A stretch of DNA of 64,000 bases from NCBI RefSeq assembly GCF_016741855.1, contig NZ_JAERRH010000001.1:930001-994000 (forward strand). Reading direction: 5' to 3'. The number at the start of each line of letters is the position of its first letter. The stretch's first letter is position 1. A program made the position numbers and the translations under genes. This document shows, piece after piece, positions 14,118 through 23,619 of the stretch. The notes beneath the pieces are model-generated. The model was not told the origin of the DNA. It ran no database searches and saw only the letters and a list, made by a program, of their open reading frames with translations. The DNA is from Streptomyces musisoli. GTDB lineage: Bacteria > Actinomycetota > Actinomycetes > Streptomycetales > Streptomycetaceae.

Positions 14118-17100
14118 ATGGGAACGCGCGTGGAAGCCGACCGGGAGTTCTGGCGCCGTGTACTGACCGCCGGGAGCGGCACCGCCGTGCCCCGCTGGGT
14201 CCGGGACCCGATGCCGGGCACGCTGGAGCAGGAAGTGCCGGTCCCGGAGGACGTGGCGACCTCGGTGCGCGCCCTGGTGCGGCGCTCGGGACTGCCGCTC
14301 AGCTCGCTGCTGCTGGCGGCGCACGCCAAGGTGCTGGCCGCGCTGTCCGGCGAGCACGAGGTGGTGACGGGCTACACGGCCGGGGTGCGCGGCGAACCGC
14401 TGCCGTGCCGCCTGGAGGTGCCTCCGGGGTCCTGGCGGGCGCTGGTCGCGGCCGCCGAGCACGCCGAGGCGGAGGTGCTCGCGCACCGGGAGTTCCCGGT
14501 GGCGGAGCTGCGGCGGGAACTGGGGGTGACCGAGCCGTCGTACGAGGTGGTGTTCGGGCCCATGGGCGCCGACGAGGACCACGCCGACGACGGGCTGCTG
14601 CATGTGCGCTGGTGCGACCGGGGCGGGCGGCTGGTGCTGCGGCTGCGCTGCCGCACGGACGTGCTGGACGCCGACAGCGCCGCCCGGATCGGCGGCTACC
14701 ACCTGAAGGCGCTCCGGCTGCTGGCGGCCGGCCCGGACGCGGAGCACGCCCAGCAGAGTCTGCTGTCGGCCGGGGAGGTGCGTGAGCAGCTGGAGGAGCT
14801 GGCGGGCCCCCGCCGGGCGCTGCCGGACGCCCGCGCGCACGAGCTGTTCGAGCAGCGGGTACGGGCGCATCCGCACGCGGTGGCCGCGGTGCACGGCGAC
14901 CGGGAGTGGACGTACGGAGAGCTGAACGCCCGCGCCAACCGGCTGGCGCGGGCGCTGCTGGACCGCGGGCTGGGCCGGGAGGGCGTGGTGGCCGTCGTCA
15001 CCGAACGCAACCTGGACTGGCTGGCGGCGACGCTGGCGGTGTTCAAGGCGGGCGGCGTCTACCTGCCGATCGAGCCGCACTTCCCGGCCGGCCGGATCGC
15101 GGCCATGCTGTCGCGGGCGGACTGCCGGCTGGTCCTCACCGAGTCCGGCAGCACCGGGACCCTCGACGAGGCGCTGGCCACCGTGCCGGGGATCGAGAAG
15201 CTGCCGGTCGAGACGGCGTACGCGGAACCGCACACCGACGACGACCCGGAGGTGCCGGTCGAGGCCGGCCGGCTGGCCTACATCTACTTCACCTCCGGCT
15301 CCACCGGCGAGCCGAAGGGGGCGATGTGCGAGCACGCGGGCATGCTCAACCACCTCTACGCCAAGATCGACGACCTGGGGATCGGCGAGGGGTCGGTGGT
15401 GGCGCAGACGGCCCCGCAGTGCTTCGACATCTCGCTGTGGCAGCTGATGTCGGCGCTGCTGGTCGGCGGGCGGACCCTGCTGGTCGGCCAGGACGTGGTC
15501 GTGGACGTGGAGCGGTTCGTCGACACGCTGGTGCACGGCCGGGTCACGGTGGCCCAGGTCGTGCCCTCCTACCTGGAGGTCGTGGCCTCGTACCTGGAAC
15601 AGCGCCCCCGCGCGCTGCCGGACCTGCGGTGCGTGTCGGTGACCGGTGAGGCGCTGAAGCGGGAGCTGGTCCAGCGCTGGTTCGCGATCCAGCCGGGGAT
15701 CAGGCTGCTCAACGCCTACGGGCTGACCGAGACCTCGGACGACACCAACCACGAGGTCCTGACGGGCGTGCCCGACCGCGTGCTGCTGGGCCGTGCGGTG
15801 AACAACGTACGCGTCTACGTCGTGGACGAGCATCTGTCGCTGGTGCCCCTGGGCGCCCCGGGGCTGATCGCGTTCTCCGGTGTCTGCGTGGGCCGGGGAT
15901 ACGTCAACGACCCCGAGCGGACCCGGGAGGCCTACCGCACGGACCCGTACCGGCCCGGTGAGCGGCTCTACCTGGGCGGCGACCGGGGCCGCTGGCACCC
16001 CGGCGGCAGGCTGGAGTTCCTCGGCCGCCGGGACAACCAGGTCAAGATCCGCGGCTTCCGGATCGAGATCGGCGAGATCGAGAACACCCTGCTGCGGGTG
16101 CCGGGCGTGCGGGACGGTGCGGTGGTCGTCGTGGAGCGGGGCGGCGGGAACAAGCACCTGATCGCCTTCCACACCGGCCGCCGGCACCAGCCGGACGTGC
16201 TGCGCGAGGCGCTCGCCGCGGCGCTGCCCGCCTACATGGTCCCCTCTGCCTTCCACTGGCAGGACGGTCTGCCGCTGACCGCCAACGGCAAGATCGACCG
16301 CAAGGCGCTGACCGCGCGGGCCGAGCAGAACGAGCAGAGCGAGCGGGAGGAGCTGGCCGCCGGGCGGGACGGGACGGAACAGCAGGCCCTCAGCCCCACC
16401 GAGCGGAGGCTGGCGGCGGCCTGGGCCGAGCTGCTGGGCGTGCCCGAGCACCGGATCGGCCGTACGGACCACTTCTTCGACTCCGGGGGCACCTCTTTGA
16501 CGGCCGTCAGACTCAGCGTCGCCCTCGACCGCGCGGTCTCCCTGAAGGACATCACCCGCCATCCGGTGCTCGCCGACCTGGCCGCCGTCCTCGACGGCAC
16601 CGCCCGGCAGCGTCCCGGGCTGCTTCAGCCCGTGTCGGAGGCGGACGGTGCGGCGGAGTGCGCCCTGGTGTGCTTCCCGTACGCGGGCGGCAACGCCGTC
16701 AACTACCGGCCGATGGCGGCGGCGCTGGCGGGCAGCGGTCTGGCGGTCCTCGCCGTGGACCTGCCCGGTCACGACCTGGCGGACCGGCGCGAGCCGTTCG
16801 CGTCGATCGCGGACGTGGCCGGCCGGGTCGCCGCCGAGATCGCGGCGCGCGGCCTGACCCGGGTCATGCTCTGGGGCCACTCGTCGGGCGCGGCACCGGC
16901 CCTGGAGACCGCCCGGCGGCTCCAGGAGCGGGGCGTGCGGGTGACGCGGGTGTTCCTCGGCGCGCAGCTGCTCGGCACCGCCGCCGAGCGGAGCACCGCC
17001 ATCGCCGGTCTGACGAGGCGCACCGACGCGGAGATCGCGGCGGGGCTGGCCGCGGACGGCGGCTACACGGAGCTGGCGGAGCTGAACGAGCGGCACGCCG

Positions 17101-17390
17101 AGCACATCGGTGCCGCCTACCGGCACGACTGCGTGTCCGCCCACCGCCACTTCCTGGCGGCCCTGGAGTCCCCACCGCCGGTGCGGCTGTCCGTGCCGGT
17201 CACGGTGGTCGTCGCCGCCGACGACCCGTACACCGCGGGCCACGCCGAACGGCACCGCGACTGGCTGCTCCTGGCCGAGCACGTCGATCTGCACGAGTTG
17301 GCCGACGGGGGCCACTACTTCCTGCGCACCCGCCCGGCCGAGGCGGCGCAGGCCGTCCTGAGCGCGGCCGTACCCCTGGCCTCCACCTGA
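14118..17390 (+). CDS. NRPS module: partial C, A, PCP, thioesterase
   Basis: 1090 residues. Residues 1-230 look like only the C-terminal half of a condensation domain, with no HHxxxDG. The adenylation domain covers about 240-735: YIYFTSGSTGEPKG near 388, FDISLWQ, NAYGLTET, and NGKIDRK near 725. A PCP has Ser near 791 (FFDSGGTSLTAV). A thioesterase covers 835-1085 with PYAGG, GHSSG near 919 and a C-terminal DGGHYFL His. Aligning by memory to GrsA, the ten specificity residues read D-I-W-Q-S-T-A-D-D-K, close to the published diaminobutyrate code D-I-W-E-L-T-A-D-D-K, so a short diamino acid is expected. Dap biosynthesis genes in the same operon agree. Likely loads monomer for the preceding membrane protein. 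Confidence 0.85.
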   Translation: MGTRVEADREFWRRVLTAGSGTAVPRWVRDPMPGTLEQEVPVPEDVATSVRALVRRSGLPLSSLLLAAHAKVLAALSGEHEVVTGYTAGVRGEPLPCRLEVPPGSWRALVAAAEHAEAEVLAHREFPVAELRRELGVTEPSYEVVFGPMGADEDHADDGLLHVRWCDRGGRLVLRLRCRTDVLDADSAARIGGYHLKALRLLAAGPDAEHAQQSLLSAGEVREQLEELAGPRRALPDARAHELFEQRVRAHPHAVAAVHGDREWTYGELNARANRLARALLDRGLGREGVVAVVTERNLDWLAATLAVFKAGGVYLPIEPHFPAGRIAAMLSRADCRLVLTESGSTGTLDEALATVPGIEKLPVETAYAEPHTDDDPEVPVEAGRLAYIYFTSGSTGEPKGAMCEHAGMLNHLYAKIDDLGIGEGSVVAQTAPQCFDISLWQLMSALLVGGRTLLVGQDVVVDVERFVDTLVHGRVTVAQVVPSYLEVVASYLEQRPRALPDLRCVSVTGEALKRELVQRWFAIQPGIRLLNAYGLTETSDDTNHEVLTGVPDRVLLGRAVNNVRVYVVDEHLSLVPLGAPGLIAFSGVCVGRGYVNDPERTREAYRTDPYRPGERLYLGGDRGRWHPGGRLEFLGRRDNQVKIRGFRIEIGEIENTLLRVPGVRDGAVVVVERGGGNKHLIAFHTGRRHQPDVLREALAAALPAYMVPSAFHWQDGLPLTANGKIDRKALTARAEQNEQSEREELAAGRDGTEQQALSPTERRLAAAWAELLGVPEHRIGRTDHFFDSGGTSLTAVRLSVALDRAVSLKDITRHPVLADLAAVLDGTARQRPGLLQPVSEADGAAECALVCFPYAGGNAVNYRPMAAALAGSGLAVLAVDLPGHDLADRREPFASIADVAGRVAAEIAARGLTRVMLWGHSSGAAPALETARRLQERGVRVTRVFLGAQLLGTAAERSTAIAGLTRRTDAEIAAGLAADGGYTELAELNERHAEHIGAAYRHDCVSAHRHFLAALESPPPVRLSVPVTVVVAADDPYTAGHAERHRDWLLLAEHVDLHELADGGHYFLRTRPAEAAQAVLSAAVPLAST

Positions 17391-17435
17391 GGCCCGTTCC
17401 TCCTCCCCCCGACGGGTCACCGAAAGGAAACCGAG

Positions 17436-18440
17436 ATGCCGTCCTCATCCCTTGCAGCACCACTCGACGTGGAGCTGCGGCCGGACCGCCCGGCGCTGCT
17501 GCGCGTCGATCCGCCGGACGACACCGCGAGCTGGGCGGCCGAGTTCCGCGAGGCGTTGCGTGCGCAGGTCACCGAGCACGGGGCGCTGCTCGTGCGCGGT
17601 CTCGGCCTGCGGGACGCGGACCAGGCCGGTGCCGTCTTCGCGCGGCTGACCGACGGGCTCATGACGGAGACGGAGGCGTTCGCCCCCCGCGAGGCCGAGG
17701 GCCACGGGCTGTACTCCTCCACGCCCTGGCCGGCCAACCAGCCGATGTGCATGCACCACGAGCTGAGCTATCCGCTGGAGGTGCCCGGCCTGATGCTGTT
17801 CGCGTGCCTGACGGCGCCCGAGCAGGGCGGGGCGACGGCGGTGGCCGACGCCGAGCAGGTGCTCCAGGCCCTGCCCGCCGAGCTGACGAAACGGTTCGAG
17901 CAGGAGGGCTGGCTGCTGACCCGCAGCTACAACGACGAGATCGGGGCGTCGCTGGCCGAGTCGTTCGGCACCGACGACCGCGACGGGATCGAACGCTACT
18001 GCCGTTCCCACGCCATCGAGTTCACCTGGCGGCCCGACGGCTCCCTGCGCACCGAACAGCGCCGCGGTGCCGTCGTACGGCACCCGCTCACGGGCCGGCG
18101 CTGCTGGTTCAACCAGATCGCCTTCCTCAACGAGTGGACGCTCGCCCCGGAGGTGCGCGAGTACCTGGTGGACGAGTACGGCTCGGACGGACTGCCGTTC
18201 AACACCCGCTACGGGGACGGCACCGAGATCGGCGAGGACGTCGTCCAGCTCATCAACTCCACGTACGAGGAGCACACCCGGCGCGAGCCCTGGCAGGCCG
18301 GTGACCTGATGCTCGTGGACAACATCCGCACCGCGCACAGCAGGGAGCCGTTCACCGGCGAACGGCGGGTTCTGGTCGGCATGGCCGAGCCGCGGCGCCT
18401 GGCCGACGGCCGCCCCGGCACCGAAGGGAGCGGACGATGA
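17436..18440 (+). CDS. TauD-type Fe(II)/2-oxoglutarate oxygenase
   Basis: 334 residues of the TauD/TfdA family. Iron ligands are visible as HHE in MCMHHELSYPLE near residue 107 and the distal His in DNIRTAHSREPFTGERRVLV, whose following Arg binds 2-oxoglutarate. The HxE form resembles amino-acid beta-hydroxylases such as SyrP, which act on carrier-bound residues, so hydroxylation of Dap on a PCP is a reasonable guess. Third gene of the operon, RBS AAAGGA, its stop overlapping the next start as ATGA. Confidence 0.85.
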   Translation: MPSSSLAAPLDVELRPDRPALLRVDPPDDTASWAAEFREALRAQVTEHGALLVRGLGLRDADQAGAVFARLTDGLMTETEAFAPREAEGHGLYSSTPWPANQPMCMHHELSYPLEVPGLMLFACLTAPEQGGATAVADAEQVLQALPAELTKRFEQEGWLLTRSYNDEIGASLAESFGTDDRDGIERYCRSHAIEFTWRPDGSLRTEQRRGAVVRHPLTGRRCWFNQIAFLNEWTLAPEVREYLVDEYGSDGLPFNTRYGDGTEIGEDVVQLINSTYEEHTRREPWQAGDLMLVDNIRTAHSREPFTGERRVLVGMAEPRRLADGRPGTEGSGR

Positions 18441-19507
18441 CCGATCTGCTGTCCACGACCACCCACGCGGCGGGAGCCGAACCGCCCTCGGTACCGAGCT
18501 TCGCGGTGATCTCCGGCGAACAGGTGAAGAAGGCACTGGAAGGCAGCGAGAAACAGCTCGTGGAGCTGGTCGAGGCCACCTACCGGCTGCACGGTGCCGG
18601 GGACTCGGTCAACCCGCCGTCGTACTTCCTGCGCTTCCCCGACCGTCCGACGGCCCGCATCATCGCGCTGCCGGCCTCCATCGGCGGGTCCGTCCACGTG
18701 GACGGCCTGAAGTGGATCTCCAGCTTCCCGGAGAACGTCGACGCCGGGCTTCCGCGGGCCTCCGCGGTGCTCATCCTCAACGACCACGACACGGGGTACC
18801 CCTTCGCGTGTCTGGAGAGCTCCATCATCAGCGCGACCAGGACCGCCGCGTCCGCCGCGCTGGCCGCCGACTGGCTCAGCCGCAACCGGCCGCGGCCGCG
18901 CCGCGTCGGGTTCTTCGGCACGGGTCTGATCGCCCGCTACATCCACACCTTCCTGGCCCGCACCGGCTGGACGTTCGACGCGATCGGCGTGCACGACGTG
19001 TCCGCCGACAGCACCGAGGGCTTCTGCGGCTACCTGCGGCATACCGGTGCCGCCGAACCGGTCACCGTCCACGACAGCGCGGAGAGCCTCATCCGCTCCA
19101 GCGACCTGGTGGTGTTCGCCACCATCGCGGGCCGGCCCCATGTCACGGCCCCGGGCTGGTTCGGCCACAACCCGGTGGTCCTGCACGTGTCCCTGCGCGA
19201 TCTGGCCCCCGAGGTGCTGCTCACCGCGGCGAACTTCGTCGACGACGTCGAGCACTGCCTGAAGGCGGACACCTCACCGCACCTGGTCGAGCAGCGCACG
19301 GGCAACCGCGACTTCCTCAACGGCACGCTCAACGACGTGATGCTGGGCCGGGCCGCCCCGCCGCAGGACCAGCCGGTGATCTTCTCCCCCTTCGGCCTCG
19401 GCGTCCTCGACCTGGCCGTCGGCAAGTTCGTCTACGACCAAGTGGCCCGGGCGGGCCAGCTCCGCCTCATCGACGACTTCTTCCACGATTTGCGCCGGTA
19501 CGGCTGA
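18437..19507 (+). CDS. SbnB-like Dap-forming dehydrogenase
   Basis: 356 residues of the ornithine cyclodeaminase/mu-crystallin fold, closest in pattern to SbnB, which oxidatively cleaves N-(1-amino-1-carboxyethyl-2)-glutamate to release L-2,3-diaminopropionate. Visible signs: NPPSYFLRFPDRP at the N-terminal part, GLKWISSFPENV, and the NAD-binding loop GFFGTGLIARYIH. Paired with the SbnA homologue 38 bases downstream, it should supply Dap from O-phosphoserine and glutamate. ATG overlaps the upstream TGA. Confidence 0.88.
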   Translation: MTDLLSTTTHAAGAEPPSVPSFAVISGEQVKKALEGSEKQLVELVEATYRLHGAGDSVNPPSYFLRFPDRPTARIIALPASIGGSVHVDGLKWISSFPENVDAGLPRASAVLILNDHDTGYPFACLESSIISATRTAASAALAADWLSRNRPRPRRVGFFGTGLIARYIHTFLARTGWTFDAIGVHDVSADSTEGFCGYLRHTGAAEPVTVHDSAESLIRSSDLVVFATIAGRPHVTAPGWFGHNPVVLHVSLRDLAPEVLLTAANFVDDVEHCLKADTSPHLVEQRTGNRDFLNGTLNDVMLGRAAPPQDQPVIFSPFGLGVLDLAVGKFVYDQVARAGQLRLIDDFFHDLRRYG

Positions 19508-19544
19508 GGCCGTAGCCCTCAGCCCTGGTAACAGGAGGCCTGCC

Positions 19545-20570
19545 GTGCCCGTCATCTCCGCGCCCCACGCCTTCAACGAAGGAAGCCTCTTCGTCGATCT
19601 GGCGTCGATATTCGGATACCGCCTCTACCTCAAGTGCGAGGGTTTCAACTTCGCCGGCTCCATCAAGCTGAAGGCCGCGAACGAGATGGTGGAGAGCGCC
19701 GAGCGGGACGGAAGCCTGACACCGGATTCCATCCTCGTCGAGTCCTCCTCCGGGAACCTGGGCGTAGCGCTCAGCATGATCGCCGCCAGCAAGGGCTACC
19801 GGTTCCTGTGCGTGACGGACCCCCGGTGCAACCTGTCGACCAAGTTGCTGATGGAGGCCCTCGGCAGCCAGGTGCACGTCGTGACCGACCTGGACTCCAA
19901 CGGCGGGTTCCTCGGCACGCGGCTCGAGTACGTCCGCTCGCTGTGCGCGTCCGACGACCGGTACGTGTGGCTCAGCCAGTACACCAACGCCGGGAACTGG
20001 CGGGCGCACTTCCGCACGACGGCGCCGGAGATCGCCGGCCAGTTCCCGCGCCTGGACGTGCTGTTCCTCGGGACGGGCACGGCCGGGACCCTGATGGGCT
20101 GCGCGCGCTACTTCCGCGAGTGGCACCGGCCGGTGCGGATCGTCGCCGTGGACAGCGTGGGCTCGGTGGCCTTCGGCGGCAAGCCCGGCCGCCGGATGAT
20201 CCCCGGGCTGGGCATGAGCATGCGCCCTCCGCTGCTCGACGAGTCGTACGTGGACGAGGTGATCCGGGTGGAGGAGGCGGACACCATCCGCACCTGCCAC
20301 CGCCTGGCCCGCCGGGGCTTCCTGTTCGGCGGGTCGACGGGGACGGTGGTGAGCGCGGCGACGGACTGGCTGGCCCGGCACGACCGCGACGACCTCACCG
20401 CGGTGGCCGTCGCCCCCGACCTCGGCGAGCGCTACCTCGACACCATCTACCAGACGAACTGGCTCCAGGACCTCTACGGCGAGCACCTGCTCGACTCCGC
20501 GGGCCTGGACACCGCCACCTGGGACGAGAAGTCCGCGTTCCGGACGCCGGACCACCGCGGGAGGTCGTGA
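19545..20570 (+). CDS. SbnA-like PLP enzyme for Dap synthesis
   Basis: 341 residues of the cysteine synthase fold. The PLP Lys lies in FAGSIKLKAA, with SSSGNLGVALS as the phosphate/substrate loop and FLGTGTAGTLMG later. In SbnA this enzyme joins O-phospho-L-serine with glutamate to make the amino-acid adduct used by SbnB. GTG start behind CAGGAGG. Last gene of the plus operon, ending at a hairpin shared with the convergent operon. Specificity for Dap rests on the SbnB partner and the A-domain code. Confidence 0.88.
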   Translation: MPVISAPHAFNEGSLFVDLASIFGYRLYLKCEGFNFAGSIKLKAANEMVESAERDGSLTPDSILVESSSGNLGVALSMIAASKGYRFLCVTDPRCNLSTKLLMEALGSQVHVVTDLDSNGGFLGTRLEYVRSLCASDDRYVWLSQYTNAGNWRAHFRTTAPEIAGQFPRLDVLFLGTGTAGTLMGCARYFREWHRPVRIVAVDSVGSVAFGGKPGRRMIPGLGMSMRPPLLDESYVDEVIRVEEADTIRTCHRLARRGFLFGGSTGTVVSAATDWLARHDRDDLTAVAVAPDLGERYLDTIYQTNWLQDLYGEHLLDSAGLDTATWDEKSAFRTPDHRGRS

Positions 20571-20605
20571 CGGCGCCCGGCGCGGGCCGCGCCGCGCCGG
20601 TCCGG

Positions 20606-20622
20606 GCCGGGACCGTCCCGGC
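20606..20622. terminator. Shared hairpin between convergent operons
   Basis: GCCGGGA-CCG-TCCCGGC, immediately before the stop codon of the minus-strand exporter and 36 bases after the plus-strand SbnA-like gene. It could end both transcripts. Confidence 0.6.
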
Positions 20623-21795
20623 TCAGGTCTCGGCGAGCACGGCGGCCCGGGCCCGCCACGGGATCCAGCAGGCGGTCACCGTGACGATCAGGGCCGAGAC
20701 GGCCACCGTGGCCATGCCGAGGGTCAGGTTCGCCGCGCCCGCCACGAAGCCGATCAGTGCCGGACCGCCCAGCAGACCGGTGGTGCCCATCGCGGCGACC
20801 AGGGCGAGGGCGTCCGAGCCGCGCCCGGCCGCCGCCACGTACACGCACGGGGTGACGGCGGCCGCACCTAGGCCGACGCAGGCGAAACCGAGCAGCGTGG
20901 GGACCACTCCGCCGGCGAGCAGGGCGAGGGCCAGGCCGGCGGCGGCCACCGCGCTGCCGGTGCGCACGACGCGTCCGTCGCCCCAGCGGGTGCGCCAGCG
21001 GTCCGCGCACACGCGGGCCAGGAGCATCGTCACGGAGACCACGGCGATGCCGAGCGGGGCGACGCTCGCGGACGCCTCGACGACGTCCTCCAGGTAGAGC
21101 GTCGACCAGTCGTTCATCGCGCCCTCGGTGATCGTGCCGAAGGCCATGGAGCAGCCCATGAGGAGGGTCGTACCGGAGGTCAGGGCGCGGCGCACGCGCC
21201 GCTTCGGCTCGTCCGGGGCGGCGGAGTCCGGCTCCTGGTGGGCCGGCAGGCCGGGCCGGGCGCCGCCGAGCAGGAGCAGCAGCAGGGCCCCGGCGACGGT
21301 GAAGTGGGCGGGGACGGATCCGGTCAGCGCGGTGACGGCGGAGGCCAGCAGGGCGGCGGCGAGCAGCCCGGCGCTGAAGACGGCGTGCAGCTGGGACATC
21401 GCGGTGCGGTCGTAGGTCCGCTCCAGCGCGGCGCCCTGCGCGTTCATGGCGACGTTGAGGCAGCCCACGGCGACTCCGTCGGCGCACACGGCGAGCAGCG
21501 CCAGCGGGTAGTTCGGTACGGCGGCCAGGGCCGCCAGGACCGCGATCAGGCAGCCGGCGGAGGCGAGGGACAGCCGCCGGGAGCCGAGCCGCCGCATCAG
21601 GACGGCGACCAGCGGGAAGGAGGCCGCCGCACCGGCCCCGCAGGCCATCAGCAGCAGGCCCACCTCGCCCGCGCCCAGGTCCAGCCGGGACTTCAGCGCG
21701 GGCAGGCGGGATATCCAGGTGCCGTACTGGAAGCCGAGGAAGCAGAACAGCGCGGCGACGGACCACTTGGCGCGCGCGAAGGGCAGCTCCGGCAT
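20623..21795 (-). CDS. MFS exporter
   Basis: 390 residues with about twelve hydrophobic segments and the MFS pattern in the first half (GTWISRLPALKSRLDLGAGE, then GAGAAASFPLVAVLMRRLGSR). Resembles the small-substrate efflux branch with ten to twelve helices and no fused domains. Last gene of the minus operon, its ATG overlapping the upstream TGA by one base. As the only transporter of the cluster it is the natural candidate for exporting the product or giving self-resistance. Confidence 0.85.
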   Translation of the reverse strand: MPELPFARAKWSVAALFCFLGFQYGTWISRLPALKSRLDLGAGEVGLLLMACGAGAAASFPLVAVLMRRLGSRRLSLASAGCLIAVLAALAAVPNYPLALLAVCADGVAVGCLNVAMNAQGAALERTYDRTAMSQLHAVFSAGLLAAALLASAVTALTGSVPAHFTVAGALLLLLLGGARPGLPAHQEPDSAAPDEPKRRVRRALTSGTTLLMGCSMAFGTITEGAMNDWSTLYLEDVVEASASVAPLGIAVVSVTMLLARVCADRWRTRWGDGRVVRTGSAVAAAGLALALLAGGVVPTLLGFACVGLGAAAVTPCVYVAAAGRGSDALALVAAMGTTGLLGGPALIGFVAGAANLTLGMATVAVSALIVTVTACWIPWRARAAVLAET

Positions 21796-22322
21796 CAGAC
21801 GGCCTCCCGGGCCTCGTGCGGGTGGGGTGCGGCGGCCACGTCGGCCGACATGTAGACCGCGTCGCCGCCGTAGTCCGGCGGGACCGGGGCCGCCGGGTGG
21901 GCGTGGTAGCCGTTGGCGCGCCAGAACGGCTCCTTGCCCGCGACGGCGACCAGTGAGACGGTCGCGAAGCCGCGGGCACGGGCCGCCTCGGTCAGATGGC
22001 GCACCAGCCGGGTGCCGAGGCCCCGGCGGCGCAGCGGCGCGCTGACGACCAGGTCGTGCAGGTGCAGGTTGGTGGTGTGGTGGACGGCCTGTTCCGGGCG
22101 GGCCAGGTCGGGGCAGCGGAACCGGGGGTAGGGCAGGGCGAGGACGTAGCCGGCGGGCCGGCCGTCGAGGTCGAGGACGAAGCAGGTGCCGGCCGAGGCG
22201 CGGGCCCGGGAGCGCAGCAGTTGCTCGCCCTCGGCGAGACAGAGTTCGGCGTACGCCTCGCTCTCCAGGGCCGCGAGCCGGGGCCAGTCGGCCTCGGTGA
22301 TGCCCCGTATCAGGTCGTTCAT
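21795..22322 (-). CDS. GNAT N-acetyltransferase
   Basis: 175 residues. The acetyl-CoA loop is RRRGLGTRLVRHL, followed by GFATVSLVAVAGKEPFWRANGY, typical of RimI/YhbS-like GNATs. Within this cluster it may acetylate the amine product for self-protection or as a biosynthetic step, which is inference. One base separates it from the decarboxylase stop. Confidence 0.85.
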   Translation of the reverse strand: MNDLIRGITEADWPRLAALESEAYAELCLAEGEQLLRSRARASAGTCFVLDLDGRPAGYVLALPYPRFRCPDLARPEQAVHHTTNLHLHDLVVSAPLRRRGLGTRLVRHLTEAARARGFATVSLVAVAGKEPFWRANGYHAHPAAPVPPDYGGDAVYMSADVAAAPHPHEAREAV

Positions 22323-22323
22323 G

Positions 22324-23619
22324 TCAGTGCTGTCCTTCCGGGCCGCGTACGCACACGCACGGCAGCGGGCGGATGCCGTTGAAGCCCTGGGTCGTGTAGC
22401 TGGTGGCGTAGGCGCCGGCGGACAGGATCCAGACCGGGTCGCCGGAGGCCAGGGCGCGGGGCACGCGCACCGGGTGCCGGCCGGCGCCGTAGGCGTCGTC
22501 GCTGTCGCAGGTGGGGCCCGCGACGACGGCCGGCACGTACGCCTCGTCGTCGCCGTCGTCCGGCTGCGTGGGGAAGACGAGCCGGTGACGCACCTGGTCC
22601 ATCTCGTACAGGCCGTTGAACTTGCCCGCGCTCAGGTACAGCCAGCGGGCGTGGGTGCCGTCCGGCTGGGCCCGCTCGGTCAGCCGGTACACGTGGGCCC
22701 GGAGGGCGCCGTGGTCGGCGACCAGGTGGCGCCCCGGCTCCATGACGAGGCGGAGCGGGGAGGCGGTCAGGCCGGTCAGCCGTTCCATGCCCTCGCGGAT
22801 CACCGCGAACATCTTGTCCAGCGGCGGGTCGAGGGGGTTGCCGTGCCGGTCGAGGTAGCCGAGGGCGGGCAGGCCGCCGCCGAGGTTGACGTGGTCCGGT
22901 GCGATGCCGAGCCCGTCCAGCGCCACGAGCGTCCCGGCGAGCGAGTCCAGGGCCCGCTGCCAGGCCTCGCCGGTCATCTGCTGGGAGCCGACGTGCACGG
23001 ACAGGCCGGCCGGTACGAGGCCGGCCGCGCGGGCCGTGGCCAGGACGCGGACGGCGTCGTCGGGGGCGCAGCCGAACTTGCGGTTCAGACCCCACAGGGC
23101 GCCCTCTCCGCTGGTGGCCAGGCGGCAGAAGACCCGGGCGCCGGGGGCGTGCGCGGCGATCGCGGTGACGTCCTCGAGGCTGTCGGTGGCGAAGGTGCGG
23201 ACGCCGAGGCGGTGGGCTTCGGCGATGTCGTGGTCGGACTTGACGGTGTTGCCGTAGTGGATGCGGTCGGCCGGGGCGCCGGCGTTCAGTGCCTGCCTGA
23301 TCTCGGCGGGGCTCGCCGCGTCGAAGCCGGCGCCGCGCTCGGCGAGGCAGCGCAGGACTTCGTCGACGGGGCAGGCCTTGAGGGCGAAGCGGACGTCGGT
23401 GCCGGGGAGTTCTGCCAGCAGGTTGTCGTACTGGTGCGCTATGCCGGTGAGGTCGTAGACGATGCGGTCGGCGTCGGACGCGGCGAGGTGTGCGCCGAGT
23501 GCGCCCAGGGGGGTGCCGTGGAGTGCCGTCGCGCGGGTGCGGGTCACCTGTGGCCGGTCGCGCCCACGCGGCGGCAGCCGCACATCGGGCGGGGCCCCGC
23601 GCCCGTTCGGGGCGCTCAT
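22324..23619 (-). CDS. Type III PLP amino acid decarboxylase
   Basis: 431 residues of the alanine-racemase-fold (ornithine/diaminopimelate) decarboxylases. The PLP Lys is in VRFALKACP, the glycine-rich phosphate loop is HVNLGGGLPAL, and the catalytic Cys is in GPTCDSDDAYG near the C-terminus, as in ornithine decarboxylase. Substrate could be Dap, another diamino acid or a peptide end, analogous to SbnH acting on a citryl-Dap unit. Start MSAPNGRG overlaps the upstream TGA as ATGA. A pure primary-metabolic role is less likely given the tight coupling to oxygenase and exporter genes. Confidence 0.85.
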   Translation of the reverse strand: MSAPNGRGAPPDVRLPPRGRDRPQVTRTRATALHGTPLGALGAHLAASDADRIVYDLTGIAHQYDNLLAELPGTDVRFALKACPVDEVLRCLAERGAGFDAASPAEIRQALNAGAPADRIHYGNTVKSDHDIAEAHRLGVRTFATDSLEDVTAIAAHAPGARVFCRLATSGEGALWGLNRKFGCAPDDAVRVLATARAAGLVPAGLSVHVGSQQMTGEAWQRALDSLAGTLVALDGLGIAPDHVNLGGGLPALGYLDRHGNPLDPPLDKMFAVIREGMERLTGLTASPLRLVMEPGRHLVADHGALRAHVYRLTERAQPDGTHARWLYLSAGKFNGLYEMDQVRHRLVFPTQPDDGDDEAYVPAVVAGPTCDSDDAYGAGRHPVRVPRALASGDPVWILSAGAYATSYTTQGFNGIRPLPCVCVRGPEGQH

